A stretch of 64,000 bases of DNA from NCBI GenBank assembly GCA_032433765.1, contig JAVIAB010000025.1, positions 41,082,148 through 41,146,147 of the forward strand. Reading direction: 5' to 3'. The notes under the pieces were generated by a model. The model made no database searches. It was not told where the DNA came from and saw only the letters and a program-made list of their open reading frames with translations. The DNA comes from Megaustenia siamemsis (lineage: Eukaryota > Mollusca > Gastropoda > Stylommatophora > Ariophantidae). The translations under genes were made by a program, and so were the position numbers. The number at the start of each line of letters is the position of its first letter. Position 1 is the stretch's first letter. Below, piece by piece: positions 42,201-55,378 of this stretch.

Positions 42201-45200
42201 AATGTGGATATATAGAAGAATAGGTAGAATTGGATGGAAGGAAAAGAAAACAAACAATGAAGTTTTAAAACAACTAAAAATGGAAAGAGAACTACTAAAT
42301 ACAATTCAAACATGACAAATGCGATTTTTTGGGCCATGTTAAAAGACACAAAATCCTACTAAAAGTAATCATGGAGGGGAAAATACAAGGTAAAAGAGGC
42401 AGAGGCAGACCAAGACTAACATGTACGAGTAACATCAAAAGATGGACAAACCAGCCTATGACAACCTGCACCATCAAAGCAAGAGACAGAGCAGAATGGC
42501 GCTCCATGGTAGCCAACTTTCGTTGTGAAGATGGCACATGATGATGATGATGAATCACATAAAGTCAAATAATTCTCTTATAGTTTCGCCATGTGATAAG
42601 GCAGAAAGATCAAAACACAACAAGCGAAGCCTCCAATAAACGTTGCGAGAACATCAGACCCAAGGCCCGACCATGCAAAAGATGGATTGATGGACTATCA
42701 GAAGCGCTAGGAAACATAACAGGAGAAGCCAACTGAAGAGCAAAAGATAGCACGGTAGATCTCCCCTCGACGCTGAAAAGCAAACGAGGAAGGAAAGTAG
42801 AAGAAGGATTATATCTGTACCCTAATTATGTCTAATCATTACTGCAGAGTGTCATTGGTACTTAGTCATTTCTGTACCGTTTTGTGAATACATGGGCCAC
42901 GATATATGTAGATAGTAAAATATGAAAACCACGGTAATGGACATAACAGTGCGAGAGCACGAACAGCTTCCACCAAGCTACATAAATCTCAATCTGACAA
43001 CCGCAGAGTATCATCACGTTAGGCTATCTGACCACATGATTTCTGTGTTTGATCTGTAGTCTTCAAACATTATTTCTCCAATCACTCAGAGACCACCGCC
43101 TATAGACTAAAAGTAGGGCGCATAAAGACAAGATTTAACGAACCTCTCCAGATATATCCTTCCTTCCTTCCTCCGTCCTGTCTATGTTTGTCTACGTGTC
43201 GTTACATCCCAAACCTTTACCAGTGTTTCTGTTTGGCAATGTTTGTTCAATATATATATATATATCTAGGAGTGACAGAAGAACTGAGGAAGTACGTTAT
43301 CCAGAGATTCAAGCGGCGTCATGAACACATAATGTTCTCTTGGGGTCCCTAGAGACAAACACTGACGAATCTGTTCATTGTGACTGACAAAACGTCATCG
43401 TAAATAGTGTATCAGTATTCAGACGACAGCTCCGGTGTTTGTCCACTTAGCGACTAATTTGACACTGTCTAAATTAGTCAGTTAATCACCTCCCTGAGCG
43501 CAACTACTACCACAATTGTGTGTGTGTGTGTTGGGGGGGGGGGGGGGGTTGCGACAAAGCTGAACCGCCCTCAAACAGCAGAGTCGGAGGTCCATCAGGT
43601 GGCCAAGACCTAACTCGTGATCATTCTCCTAATCAGTCTTCTAACCAGTTTCCATTTGTTAGGATCGTTGTGTTCCCTGTAGTGGTAGCTCTTACTGATA
43701 TAGAAGACCTAGTATTGAGTCTGCGTCAAAACAGGCTGGCTAACAGAAGTTAAGATCGTTGTGTTCCCTGTAGTGGTAGCTCTTACTGATATAGAAGACC
43801 TAGTATTGAGTCTGCGTCAAAACAGGCTGGCTAACAGAAGTTAAGATCGTTGTGTTCCCTTTAGTGGTAGCTCTTACTGATATAGAAGACCTAGTATTGA
43901 GTCTGCGTCAAAACAGGCTGGCTAACAGAAGTTAGGATCGCCGTGTTCCCTGTAGTGGTAGCTCTTACTGATATAGAAGACCTAGTATTGCAGTACATCT
44001 ACCCTGGACAAGTCACACAAATATCCAGTCACACTCTGGGACTAGACCAGCTATTGACAGCACCGAAACACAATGAAAGATCTACTGTCAGCCAATAGAC
44101 CAACTATTGACAGCACCGAAGCACAATGAAAGATCTATTGTAAGCCAATAGACCAACTATTGACAGCACCGAAGCACAATGAAAGATATATTGTAAGCCA
44201 ATAGACCAACTATTGACAGCACCAAAGCACAATGAAAGATAACTGTCAGCCAATAGACCAACTATTGACAGCACCGAAACACAATGAAAGATCTACTGTC
44301 AGCCAATAGACCAACTATTGACAGCACCGAAGCACAATGAAAGATCTATTGTAAGCCAATAGACCAACTATTGACAGCACCGAAGCACAATGAAAGATAT
44401 ATTGTAAGCCAATAGACCAACTATTGACAGCACCAAAGCACAATGAAAGATAACTGTCAGCCAATAGACCAACTATTGACAGCACCAAAGCACAATGAAA
44501 GATCTACTGTCAGTCAATAGACCAACAATTGACAACACCGAAGCACAATGAAAGATCTACTGTCAGTCAATAGACCAACTATTGACAACACCGAAGCACA
44601 ATGAAAGATCTACTGTCAGCCAATAGACCAACTATTGACAGCACCGAAGCACAATGAAAGATCTACTGTCAGCCAATAGACCAACTATTGACAGCACCGA
44701 AGCACAATGAAAGATCTACTGTCAGCCAATAGATCAACTATTGACAGCACCGAAGCACAATGAAAGATCTACTGTCAGCCAATAGACCAACAATTGACAG
44801 CACCGAAGCACAATGAAAGATCTACTGTCAGCCAATAGACCAACTATTGACAGCACCGAAGCCCAATGAAAGATCTACTGTCAGCCAATAGACCAACAAT
44901 TGACAGCACCGAAGCACAATGAAAGATCTACTATCAGCCAATAGACCAACAATTGACAGCACCGAAGCACAATGAAAGATCTACTATCAGCCAATAGACC
45001 AACTATTGACAACACCTAAGCACAGTGAAAGATCTACTGTCAGCCAATAGACCAACAAGTGACAGCCCATATATTCGATAAACAGATCATCACTAACAAC
45101 ATCAAATATTTTATCTTCCATAAATTGAAAGTTGTGAACCTAGCATGAACAACACACCTTGTTTCACCCATCTACGTGGACTCCTCTGCGTGCTATGCCA

Positions 45201-48200
45201 TCGCGTGACATTCAAATGTTAATTCCTGACAAACGGTTACTCCACGCCTATCACCATCCACTCAATATCCAACAGTTATCCACATCCACCCCTGCACACC
45301 CTTCCCTTCATGTTTACTACTCGTTCAATGTGTAGACGATTGGTAAGTGTGGGTTTGACCCCACGAGACTTGCATAATTAGTCCAGGAAAGGTCACCGCT
45401 GGAGGAGACACGTCCATTTAAAATTATCTCCCTTGAGGGTGACTTTTGTTGTGGTAATAGATACAACAGTTCGCGAAGATGTTGCACCTAAGGATGGAAC
45501 CAAATGTTAGTTCAGACTGAAGACGGAATGAGGAGAATAATTTATCTTGGAGTTGGCAGAGTTGTTTTTCTTGTTGTATCAAATATCATCAAGGAAATAA
45601 CTCTAGAGACAAAACGGGGCACTCTACAATACAGAATATCATCAAGGAAATAACTCTAGAGGCAAAACGGGGCACTCTACAATACAGAATATCATCAAGA
45701 AAATAACTCTAGAGACAAAACGGGGCACTCTGCAATACAGAATATCATCGAAGAAATAACTCTAGAGGCAAAACGGGGCACTCTACAATACAGAATATCA
45801 TCAAGGAAATAACTCTAGAGGCAAAACGGGGCACTCTACAATACAGAATATCATCGAGGAAATAAGAGGCAAAACGGGGCACTCTACAATACAGAATATC
45901 ATCGAGGAAATAAGAGGCAAAACGGGGCACTCTACAATACAGAATATCATCGAGGAAATAAGAGGCAAAACGGGGCACTCTACAATACAGAATATCATGA
46001 GAGGAAATAAGATCAAAACGGGGCACTCTACAATACAGTATATCATCAAGGAAATAAGAGTGCAAAACGGGGCACTCTACAATACAGTATATCATCAAGG
46101 AAATAAGAGGCAAAACGGGGCACTCTACAATACAGTATTTCATCAAGAAAATAAGAGGCAAAACGGAGCACTCTACAATACAGTATATCAACAAGGAAAT
46201 AACTCTAGAGGCAAAACGGGGCACTCTACAGTATATCATCAAGGAAATAACTCTAGAGGCAAAACGGGGCACTCTACAATACAGTATATCATCAAGAAAA
46301 TAAGAGGCAAAACGGGGCACTCTACAATAAAGTATATCATCAAGAAAATAAGTGGCAAAACGGGGCACTCTACAATACAGAATATCATCAAGGAAATAAC
46401 TCTAGAGGCAAAACGGGGCACTCTACAATACAGTATATCATCGAAGAATTAACTCTAGAGGCAAAACGGGGCACTCTACAACACAGAATATCATCAAGGA
46501 AATAACTCTACAATACAGAATATCATCAAGGAAATAACTCTACAATACAGAATATCATCAAGGAAATAACTCTAGAGGCAAAACGGGGCACTCTACAATA
46601 CAGAATATCATCACGAATGGCAGGAAACAGTGTGAGAGATAAGATCAGAAATGAAGAACTGAGAAAAAAGCTAGGAATAGCCCCCGCCATATAATACATA
46701 AGGAAACAACAGATAAAATGGTTTGGCCACGTGACAAGGCAGCAAGAACAAAACACTACACAGTGAGCCTTCAACAAACGTTGTGAGAACACCAGACCCA
46801 AGGGTCGACCACGTAAAAGATGGGTCGATGGAATATTAGAAGCACTAGGAAACATAACAGCAGCAGAGGCGAACAGAAGAGCAAAAGACCGCAAATTATA
46901 TCTCCCCTCGACGCTGAAAGGCAGATGAGGAAGGAAAGAAGAAGAAGAAGAAATCTAGAGGCAAAACGGAGCACTCTACAATGCAATCTTCATCCCAATA
47001 ATGTGTTACCAGTGCCAGACCTGAACCCTAAAATCAAGAACAGTAAGATAATAACCTCTACAGAGATGAATTGTTTTAGACGAATGACAGGAAACAGTCT
47101 AAGAGATAAGATCAGAAATAAGGAAATGAACAAAGCAGTTAAGAATATTTCCCGCCATTGAGTACATAAAGTAACAACAGATACAATGATTTGGCTACGT
47201 GATAGGACAGAAGAACCAAAACATAACACAACGTGTTTAATAAACATTGTGAGAATACCAGACCCAAGGGCCGACCAGGAAAAAGATGGATTGATGGAAT
47301 ATTATAAACAACAGGATTCATAACAGCAGGAGAGGCCAACAGAAAAGCAAATGACTGCACAAAGTATATATGTCCTCGACGCTAAAAGGCAAATGAGGAA
47401 GGAAAGAAGAAGTAGTTCATCATCATTATCATGTGCCACATCAGTTGACGTAGTCCATCACGTACTTCCACAATGCTCTATCCACAGTAAAAAAAAAAGT
47501 AAAGTACCCCCGTCACGCCAAGTGGCGTATAGGGAAATATGGTGTTAGTGACCCTATATTTTACAGACCTTCAGCACATGATTTTTGGGGTAATGTGGTC
47601 AGTATTACGCCCGTGCTGCTTTACTTTCCCAGAAAAAAAATCCGGTACCCATTTAAGGCTGGGTGAACCCGGAAGCCGTTGATTGGGATCGAACCCTACC
47701 CCTTGTCCTTTGTAGTCCAGTTCACTAACCACTGAGCTATCGCGGCTCCCTCTATCCACAGTGCATCGTATCAATTCTGTTGTTGATTGTTTTCCATGCC
47801 ATGACACCAAGCTATCCAGTATCTTCTCTCATTATCGTCCGCGATATCTCTTTCCCCTTTATTTTTCCAGTTGTAACCAAATTTTCCAACTTTCCTCATC
47901 TCATTGTGTGTCCAAAAAGTATCGATTTCTTCTTTCTGATGTTTCTTATGAGCTCCCTTTTTGTGTTGACCTCTTTGAAATTATCCGTGTTGATCTTTTT
48001 AGCTGTTCATGGAACTCTCAATATTATTCTGAGAAATCCCATCTCTTTGAACTCTAATCATTGTTTCATTTACAATTTTCAACAAACAGGGTAAAAAAAA
48101 CATCAACTACATGGTCAAATATTGTACACTTTGTTCAAACATTCTTGTTATTTTTTCCTTCCTCATTTGCCTTTCAGTGTCGAGGGGAGATATAATTTGC

Positions 48201-51200
48201 GGTGTTTTGTTCTTCTGTTCAAATAGTTCAAACACTGGTCTCTATAAAATCTTAAAGTATTTAAACATTAGTTTCTATTCTGTGAAACAAAGGACTCCAT
48301 CAAACACTTGGATATCAATGGGAGAAATGATTCCATCAAACACTTGGCTATCAATGGGAGAAATGATTTCATCAAACACTTGGCTATCAATTAAAGAAAT
48401 GACTCCATCAAACACTTGGATATCAATTAAGGAAATGACTCCATCAAATACTTGGATATCAATGGAAGAAATGATTCCATCAAACACTTGGATATAAATG
48501 GAAGAAATGATTCCATCAAACACTTGGCTATCAATTAAAGAAATGATTCCATCAAACACTTGGATATCAATGGAAGAAATGACTCCATCAAACACTTGGA
48601 TATCAATTAAGGAAATGACTCCATCAAATACTTGGATATCAATGGAAGAAATGATTCCATCAAACACTTGGATATAAATGGAAGAAATGATTCCATCAAA
48701 CACTTGGCTATCAATTAAAGAAATGATTCCATCAAACACTTGGATATCAATGGAAGAAATGACTCCATCAAACACTTGTCTATCAATTAAAGAAATGACT
48801 CCATCAAACACTTGGCTATCAATTAAAGAAATGACTCCATCAAACACTTGTCTATCAATTAAAGAAATGACTCCATCAAACACTTGGCTATCAATTAAAG
48901 AAATGACTCCATCAAACACTTGTCTATCAATTAAAGAAATGACTCCATCAAACACTTGTCTATCAATTAAAGAAATGACTCCATCAAACACTTGGCTATC
49001 AATTAAAGAAATGACTCCATCAAACACTTGTCTATCAATTAAAGAAATGACTCCATCAAACACTTGTCTATCAATTAAAGAAATGACTCCATCAAACACT
49101 TGGCTATCAATTAAAGAAATGACTCCATCAAACACTTGTCTATCAATTAAAGAAATGACTCCATCAAACACTTGTCTATCAATTAAAGAAATGACTCCAT
49201 CAAACACTTGGCTATCAATTAAAGAAATGATTCCATCAAACACTTGGATATCAATGGAAGAAATGACTCCATCAAACACTTGGATATCAATTAAGGAAAT
49301 GACTCCATCAAATACTTGGATATCAATGGAAGAAATGATTCCATCAAACACTTGGATATAAATGGAAGAAATGATTCCATCAAACACTTGGCTATCAATT
49401 AAAGAAATGATTCCATCAAACACTTGGATATCAATGGAAGAAATGACTCCATCAAACACTTGTCTATCAATTAAAGAAATGACTCCATCAAACACTTGGA
49501 TATTAATGGAAGAAATGTTGTCTTTATTGTGCATTGCGGTGATGTCTTTTTCTTTGTTGCTGCCGTTACTTCTGTCTTTTTACTATTAAGACTGAGTCCT
49601 TTATTTTTGCTTTCCTTCACTATAGTGTCTAACATTTCTTGTAACTCATTTTCACTCTTAGCGGTTAAGACTGTATCATCATCATACCCTGGATTATTAT
49701 ATTATGACCTCCGATTGTTATTCCAGGCATGTCCCTTATGGATGTGAGGGATGAAGGGCGAGCTAATGACTCAGTCTATGATCATGAATGTACAACCATG
49801 TCTAGATTGAACGAACATCACATTAAAACTGGAGACGCCAGACAGAAGCGTTGCGCGGGGAGACACAGAAGATACAACATAACACAGAAGATACAACACA
49901 TCAACACAGAAGATACAACACATCAACACAGAAGATACAACATAACACAGAAGATACAACACATCAACACAGAAGATACAACATAACACAGAAGATACAA
50001 CACATCAACACAGAAGATACAACATAACACAGAAGATACAACACATCAACACAGAAGATAAAACACAACACATAAGATACAACACATCAACACAGAAGAT
50101 ACAACACATCAACACAGAAGATACAACACATCAACACAGAAGATACAACACATCAACACAGAATATACAACACATCAACACAGAAGATACAACACATTAC
50201 AACAGAAGATACAACACAACACAGAAGATACAACACAACACAGAAGATACAACACAACACAGAAGATACAACACAACACAGAAGATACAACACATCAACA
50301 CAGAAGATACAACACATCAACACAGAAGATACAACACAACACATCAACACAGTTTCTATTCTGTGAAATAAAGGACTCCATCAAACACTTGGATATCAAT
50401 GGGAGAAATGATTCCATCAAACACTTGGCTATCAATGGGAGAAATGATTCCATCAAACACTTGGCTATCAATGGGAGAATTGATTCCATCAAACACTTGA
50501 CTATCAATGGGAGAAATGATTCCATCAAACACTTGGCTATCAATGGGAGAAATGATTCCATCAAACACTTGGCTATCAATAGGAGAAATGATTCCATCAA
50601 ACACTATGCTATCAATAGGAGAAATGATTCCATCAAACACTTGGCTATCAATGGGAGAAATGATTCCATCAAACACTTGGCTATCAATAGGAGAAATGAT
50701 TCCATCAAACACTTGACTATCAATGGGAGAAATGACTCCATCAAACACTTGGATATCAATGGGAGAAATGATTCCATCAAACACTTGGCTATCAATTAAA
50801 GAAATGACTCCATCAAACACTTGGCTATCAATAGGAGAAATGATTCCATCAAACACTTGGATATGAATGGAAGAAATGATTCCATCAAACACTTGGCTAT
50901 CAATGGGAGAAATGATTCCATCAAACACTTGGCTATCAATGGGAGAAATGATTCCATCAAACACTTGGCTATCAATGGGAGAAATGATTCCATCAAACAC
51001 TTGGATATGAATGGAAGAAATGACTCCATCAAACACTTGGCTATCAATGGGAGAAATGATTCCATCAAACACTTGGATATGAATGGAAGAAATGATTCCA
51101 TCAAACACTTGGCTATCAATTAAAGAAATGACTCCATCAAACACTTGGATATCAATGGGAGAAATGATTCCATCAAACACTTGGCTATCAATTAAAGAAA

Positions 51201-54200
51201 TGACTCCATCAAACACTTGGCTATCAATAGGAGAAATGATTCCATCAAACACTTGGATATGAATGGAAGAAATGATTCCATCAAACACTTGGCTATCAAT
51301 GGGAGAAATGATTCCATCAAACACTTGGCTATCAATGGGAGAAATGATTCCATCAAACACTTGGCTATCAATTAAAGAAATGACTCCATCAAACACTTGG
51401 ATATCAATGGGAGAAATGATTCCATCAAACACTTGGCTATCAATTAAAGAAATGACTCCATCAAACACTTGGATATGAATGGAAGAAATGATTCCATCAA
51501 ACACTTGGATATTAATGGAGGCAATTTTGTCTTTATTGTGCATTGCGGTGATGTCTTTTTCTTTGTTGCTGCCGTTACTTCTGTCTTTTTACTATTAAGA
51601 CTGAGTCCTTTATTTTTGCTTTCCTTCACTATAGTGTCTAACATTTCTTGTAACTCATTTTCACTCTTAGCGGTTAAGACTGTATCATCATCATACCCTG
51701 GATTATTATTATTATATTATGACCTCCGATTGTTATTCCAGGCATGTCCCTTATGGATGTGAGGGATGAAGGGCGAGCTAATGACTCAGTCTATGATCAT
51801 GAATGTACAACCATGTCTAGATTGAACGAACATCACATTAAAACTGGAGACGCCAGACAGAAGCGTTGCGCGGGGAGACACAGAAGATACAACACATCAA
51901 CACAGAAGATACAACATAACACAGAAGATACAACATAACACAGAAGATACAACACATCAACACAGAAGATACAACACATCAACACAGAAGATACAACACA
52001 TCAACACAGAAGATACAACACATCAACACAGAAGATACAACACATCAACACAGAAGATACAACACATCAACACAGAAGATACAACACATCAACACAGAAG
52101 ATACAACACATCAACACAGAAGATACAACACATCAACACAGAAGATACAACACAACACAGAAGATACAACATAACACAGAAGATACAACACATCAACACA
52201 GAAGATACAACATAACACAGAAGATACAACACATCAACACAGAAGATACAACACAACACAGAAGATACAACACAACAACACAGAAGATACAACACATCAA
52301 CACAGAAGATACAACATAACACAGAAGATACAATACATCAACACAGAAGATACAACACAACACAGAAGATACAACACATCAGCACAGAAGATACAACACA
52401 TCAGCACAGAACATACAACACAGAAGATACAACACATCAACACAGAAGATACAACACATCAACACAGAAGATACAACACATCAACACAGAAGATACAACA
52501 CATCAACACAGAAGATACAACACATCAACACAGAAGATACAACACAGAAGATACAACACATCAACACAGAAGGTACAACACATCAACACAAAAGATTCAA
52601 CACAGAAGATACAACACAACAACACAGAATTGGAGTCGTCAGTCTCCACAAAATGAGGGACATACTTGGGAGGGGATCTGAGCACATACAGACGTGCCCA
52701 ACATACAGTGAGGATGAACAGTTGACAAGAAGAAACTAGATATCACAGACAAGATTGGGATTGGTTGTTGCAGATGCTGGGCATCTTGCGCGACATAGAC
52801 AAATCCCAAAAATGACGTGCTAGGGATTTTTTTATTTATTTTAAAAAGATCTACGTTTAAACGTGAATGTGTATTGAGTTATTGAGTTATTAGCGGGTCA
52901 TCATCATTGCACTCCGAACATGTCCATGGGTGCTCAGATCCCCTCCTCAGCAATTCCCTCAGTGTCCAGCGACTGACGACTCCAGTTCTGTGTTGGTTGA
53001 TAAGTCTTCTTACACGACCACTAAGTTTCTCATTTCTGGCTGTGCCCATCTTAACCCCATTTCCATCATCCGAAGAAGTGACTTGGATCTCTGTTTGTCG
53101 AAGTCCTGTGCTCTTCCCACATCTCGGAGGGCATTGATGATGTCCGCCCGATCCATTGGTTGCCCGTCCTCAACGACAGCGCAGCTAGCCAACCTGTCCG
53201 CCCTTTCATTTCCCCGTACTCCCGCATGTCCAGGGACATAGACAAAGGTGACCTTACGTGTTTTGGATTTCTGCAACGACTCTACCCATTGCATGCGTAC
53301 AGAGCCCGCCTCCACTTTTTTTTATCATGCTCATCGAATCACTCAGTATACATGCGTGGGTGTAGTCTTGTGACTCTAACCATTTATGTTGAATTTATTT
53401 ATGAATGTGTAATGTGAATGTAATAGGAGAACGTCATTATAAGGTTACGTAAAGCGAGAAGGACCTTCATTATAAGGTTACGTAAAGCGAGAAGGACCTT
53501 CATTTTGATGTTACGTAAACCGAGAAGGGCCTTCATTATGAGGTTATGTAAAGCGAGAAGGACCTTCATTATGAGGTTACGTAAAGCGAGAAGGACCTTC
53601 ATTATGAAGTTGCATAAAGCAAGAAGAGCCTTCACTATGAGGTTATGTAAAGCGAGAAGGACCTTCATTATGAAGTTGCATAAAGCAAGAAGAGCCTTCA
53701 CTATGAGGTTATGTAAAGCGAGAAGGGCCTTCATTATGAGGTTATGTAAAGCGAGAAGGGCCTTCATTATGAGGCTACGTAAAGCGAGAAGGGCCGTCAT
53801 TATGAGGTTATGTAAAGCGAGAAGGGCCGTCATTATGAGGTTATGTAAAGCGAGAAAGGCCGTCATTATGAGGTTATGTAAAGCGAGAAGGGCCTTCATT
53901 ATTAGGTTATGTAAAGCGAGAAAGGCCTTCATTATTAGATTACGTAAAGCGAGAAGGACCTTCATTATGAGGTTATGTAAAGCGAGAAGGACCTTTATTA
54001 TGAGGTTACGTAAAGCGATAAGGACCTTCATTATGAGTATAGGTAATGGGAGGACTGACTTGGTTTGATATTTAATGTTTTGTCTTTGTTTGCTGCTCAT
54101 TATCATCAGGTGTCGGCTAGTGGAGAGAGTATGTACGATGATGCGTTCACCATTCAGTATGTGGAGAAACAATATGTGGATGATTTCAACTATGTGGCTG

Positions 54201-54542
54201 GGATGGTGCCTTTCTTGTTGAATCTGATCAGAGACGTAAGTGATGTTGTAGTTGTGATGGTGGTGATGTGAATGGCATTTTTCTTGTTGAATTTGATCAG
54301 AGACGTAAGTGATGTTGTAGTTGTGATGGTGGTGGTGATGTGAATGGCATTTTTCTTGTTGAATTTGATCACAGACGTAAAGTGATGTTGTGGTGATGTT
54401 TTTACATATTTTTTAAGATAGTGGTGGTATCTGTAGCTGTTAAATTGTTGAAGATAATGCCATTTCTTGGCAGAGACTGTGTGGTTTAGCTGCTGTAGTA
54501 GTGGAGAAGATGGTGTCAGTAACTGCAGATATATTCCTGCTG

Positions 54543-54577
<35 letters not shown>

Positions 54578-55346
54578 GTTATGACGGTTATGATGCTAAT
54601 GATAATTTTGATGATGTTGATGATAATGATGATGATGATGATGACAGGAATTACGGCTGTGGAAGGTAGGAAATTTGTTTATGTTAAGAGAGCTGCATGA
54701 TGATACTGATGTGATGATGTGAATGGTGGTGATGGGGTAGTGGTGTTGTGATTATAGTGATGATGAGGTGTTGATGTGGTGATATGGGGATTGTTGTGGC
54801 GATGCGGTGATGTGATGTGGTGATGTGATGTGGTGATTCGAGAATTGTAGTGATGACGAGGTGCTGCTGTGATGTGGTGAGGCGGTGATGTGATGTTGTA
54901 GGTGATGTGATGTGGTGATGATGCTGTAGGTGATGATGGTGCTATAAAAGTTGTAGTTGTGGTATGATGCTGTTCATGATTGAAGTCAGCAGTGACGAGG
55001 ATGTTGTAGATGTGGTAATTACCTCATCGCCTAGATTTGATGTTTCTTCTACCACTTCTCACCATTTTACCTTTCCCCTCTCTTTTGTTTGTTGGTAGTT
55101 TGTTCCTTCCTTCCTTCCTTCTGTTATTTCCATCCTTTTTGTCCTTTTTCTTTCTTTCAAAGTTTTCTTTATTTCTGTCTTTCTTATTTCTTTCTTTATT
55201 TCTGTCGTCCTTATTTCTTTCTTTTAACCTTTATTTCTTTCTCTCTTTCAACTTTTATTTCTTTCAACCTGTCTTTCCTATTTCCTCCTCTTTACCAAAT
55301 TCTCCATTCTCTTACTAGTTATCTTTCTTCTATTTCACCTTTTTTT

Positions 55347-55378
<32 letters not shown>

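Noticed and set aside
43269..43352. Protein-like frame [18 protein letters not shown] ending in a stop, behind a CTAG acceptor-like site
   Set aside because: Reading it as an exon needs phase 1, but exons e and f meet in phase 0, and it ends in TAG. It could only be an alternative terminal exon, for which nothing else speaks.
47700..47749. A genuine tRNA gene on the minus strand
   Set aside because: A and B boxes are good, but the acceptor stem is not closed and the sequence continues into a SINE body with a target duplication.
48275..49534. 419-codon minus-strand open frame (also 50356-51543, 395 codons)
   Set aside because: The frame is a 36-bp tandem repeat with a period divisible by three; no non-repetitive domain, and the flanks are LINE fragments.
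53399..54172. 257-codon minus-strand frame with hydrophobic repeats resembling membrane segments
   Set aside because: 33-bp tandem array; it overlaps exon f of the receptor on the opposite strand only by chance.
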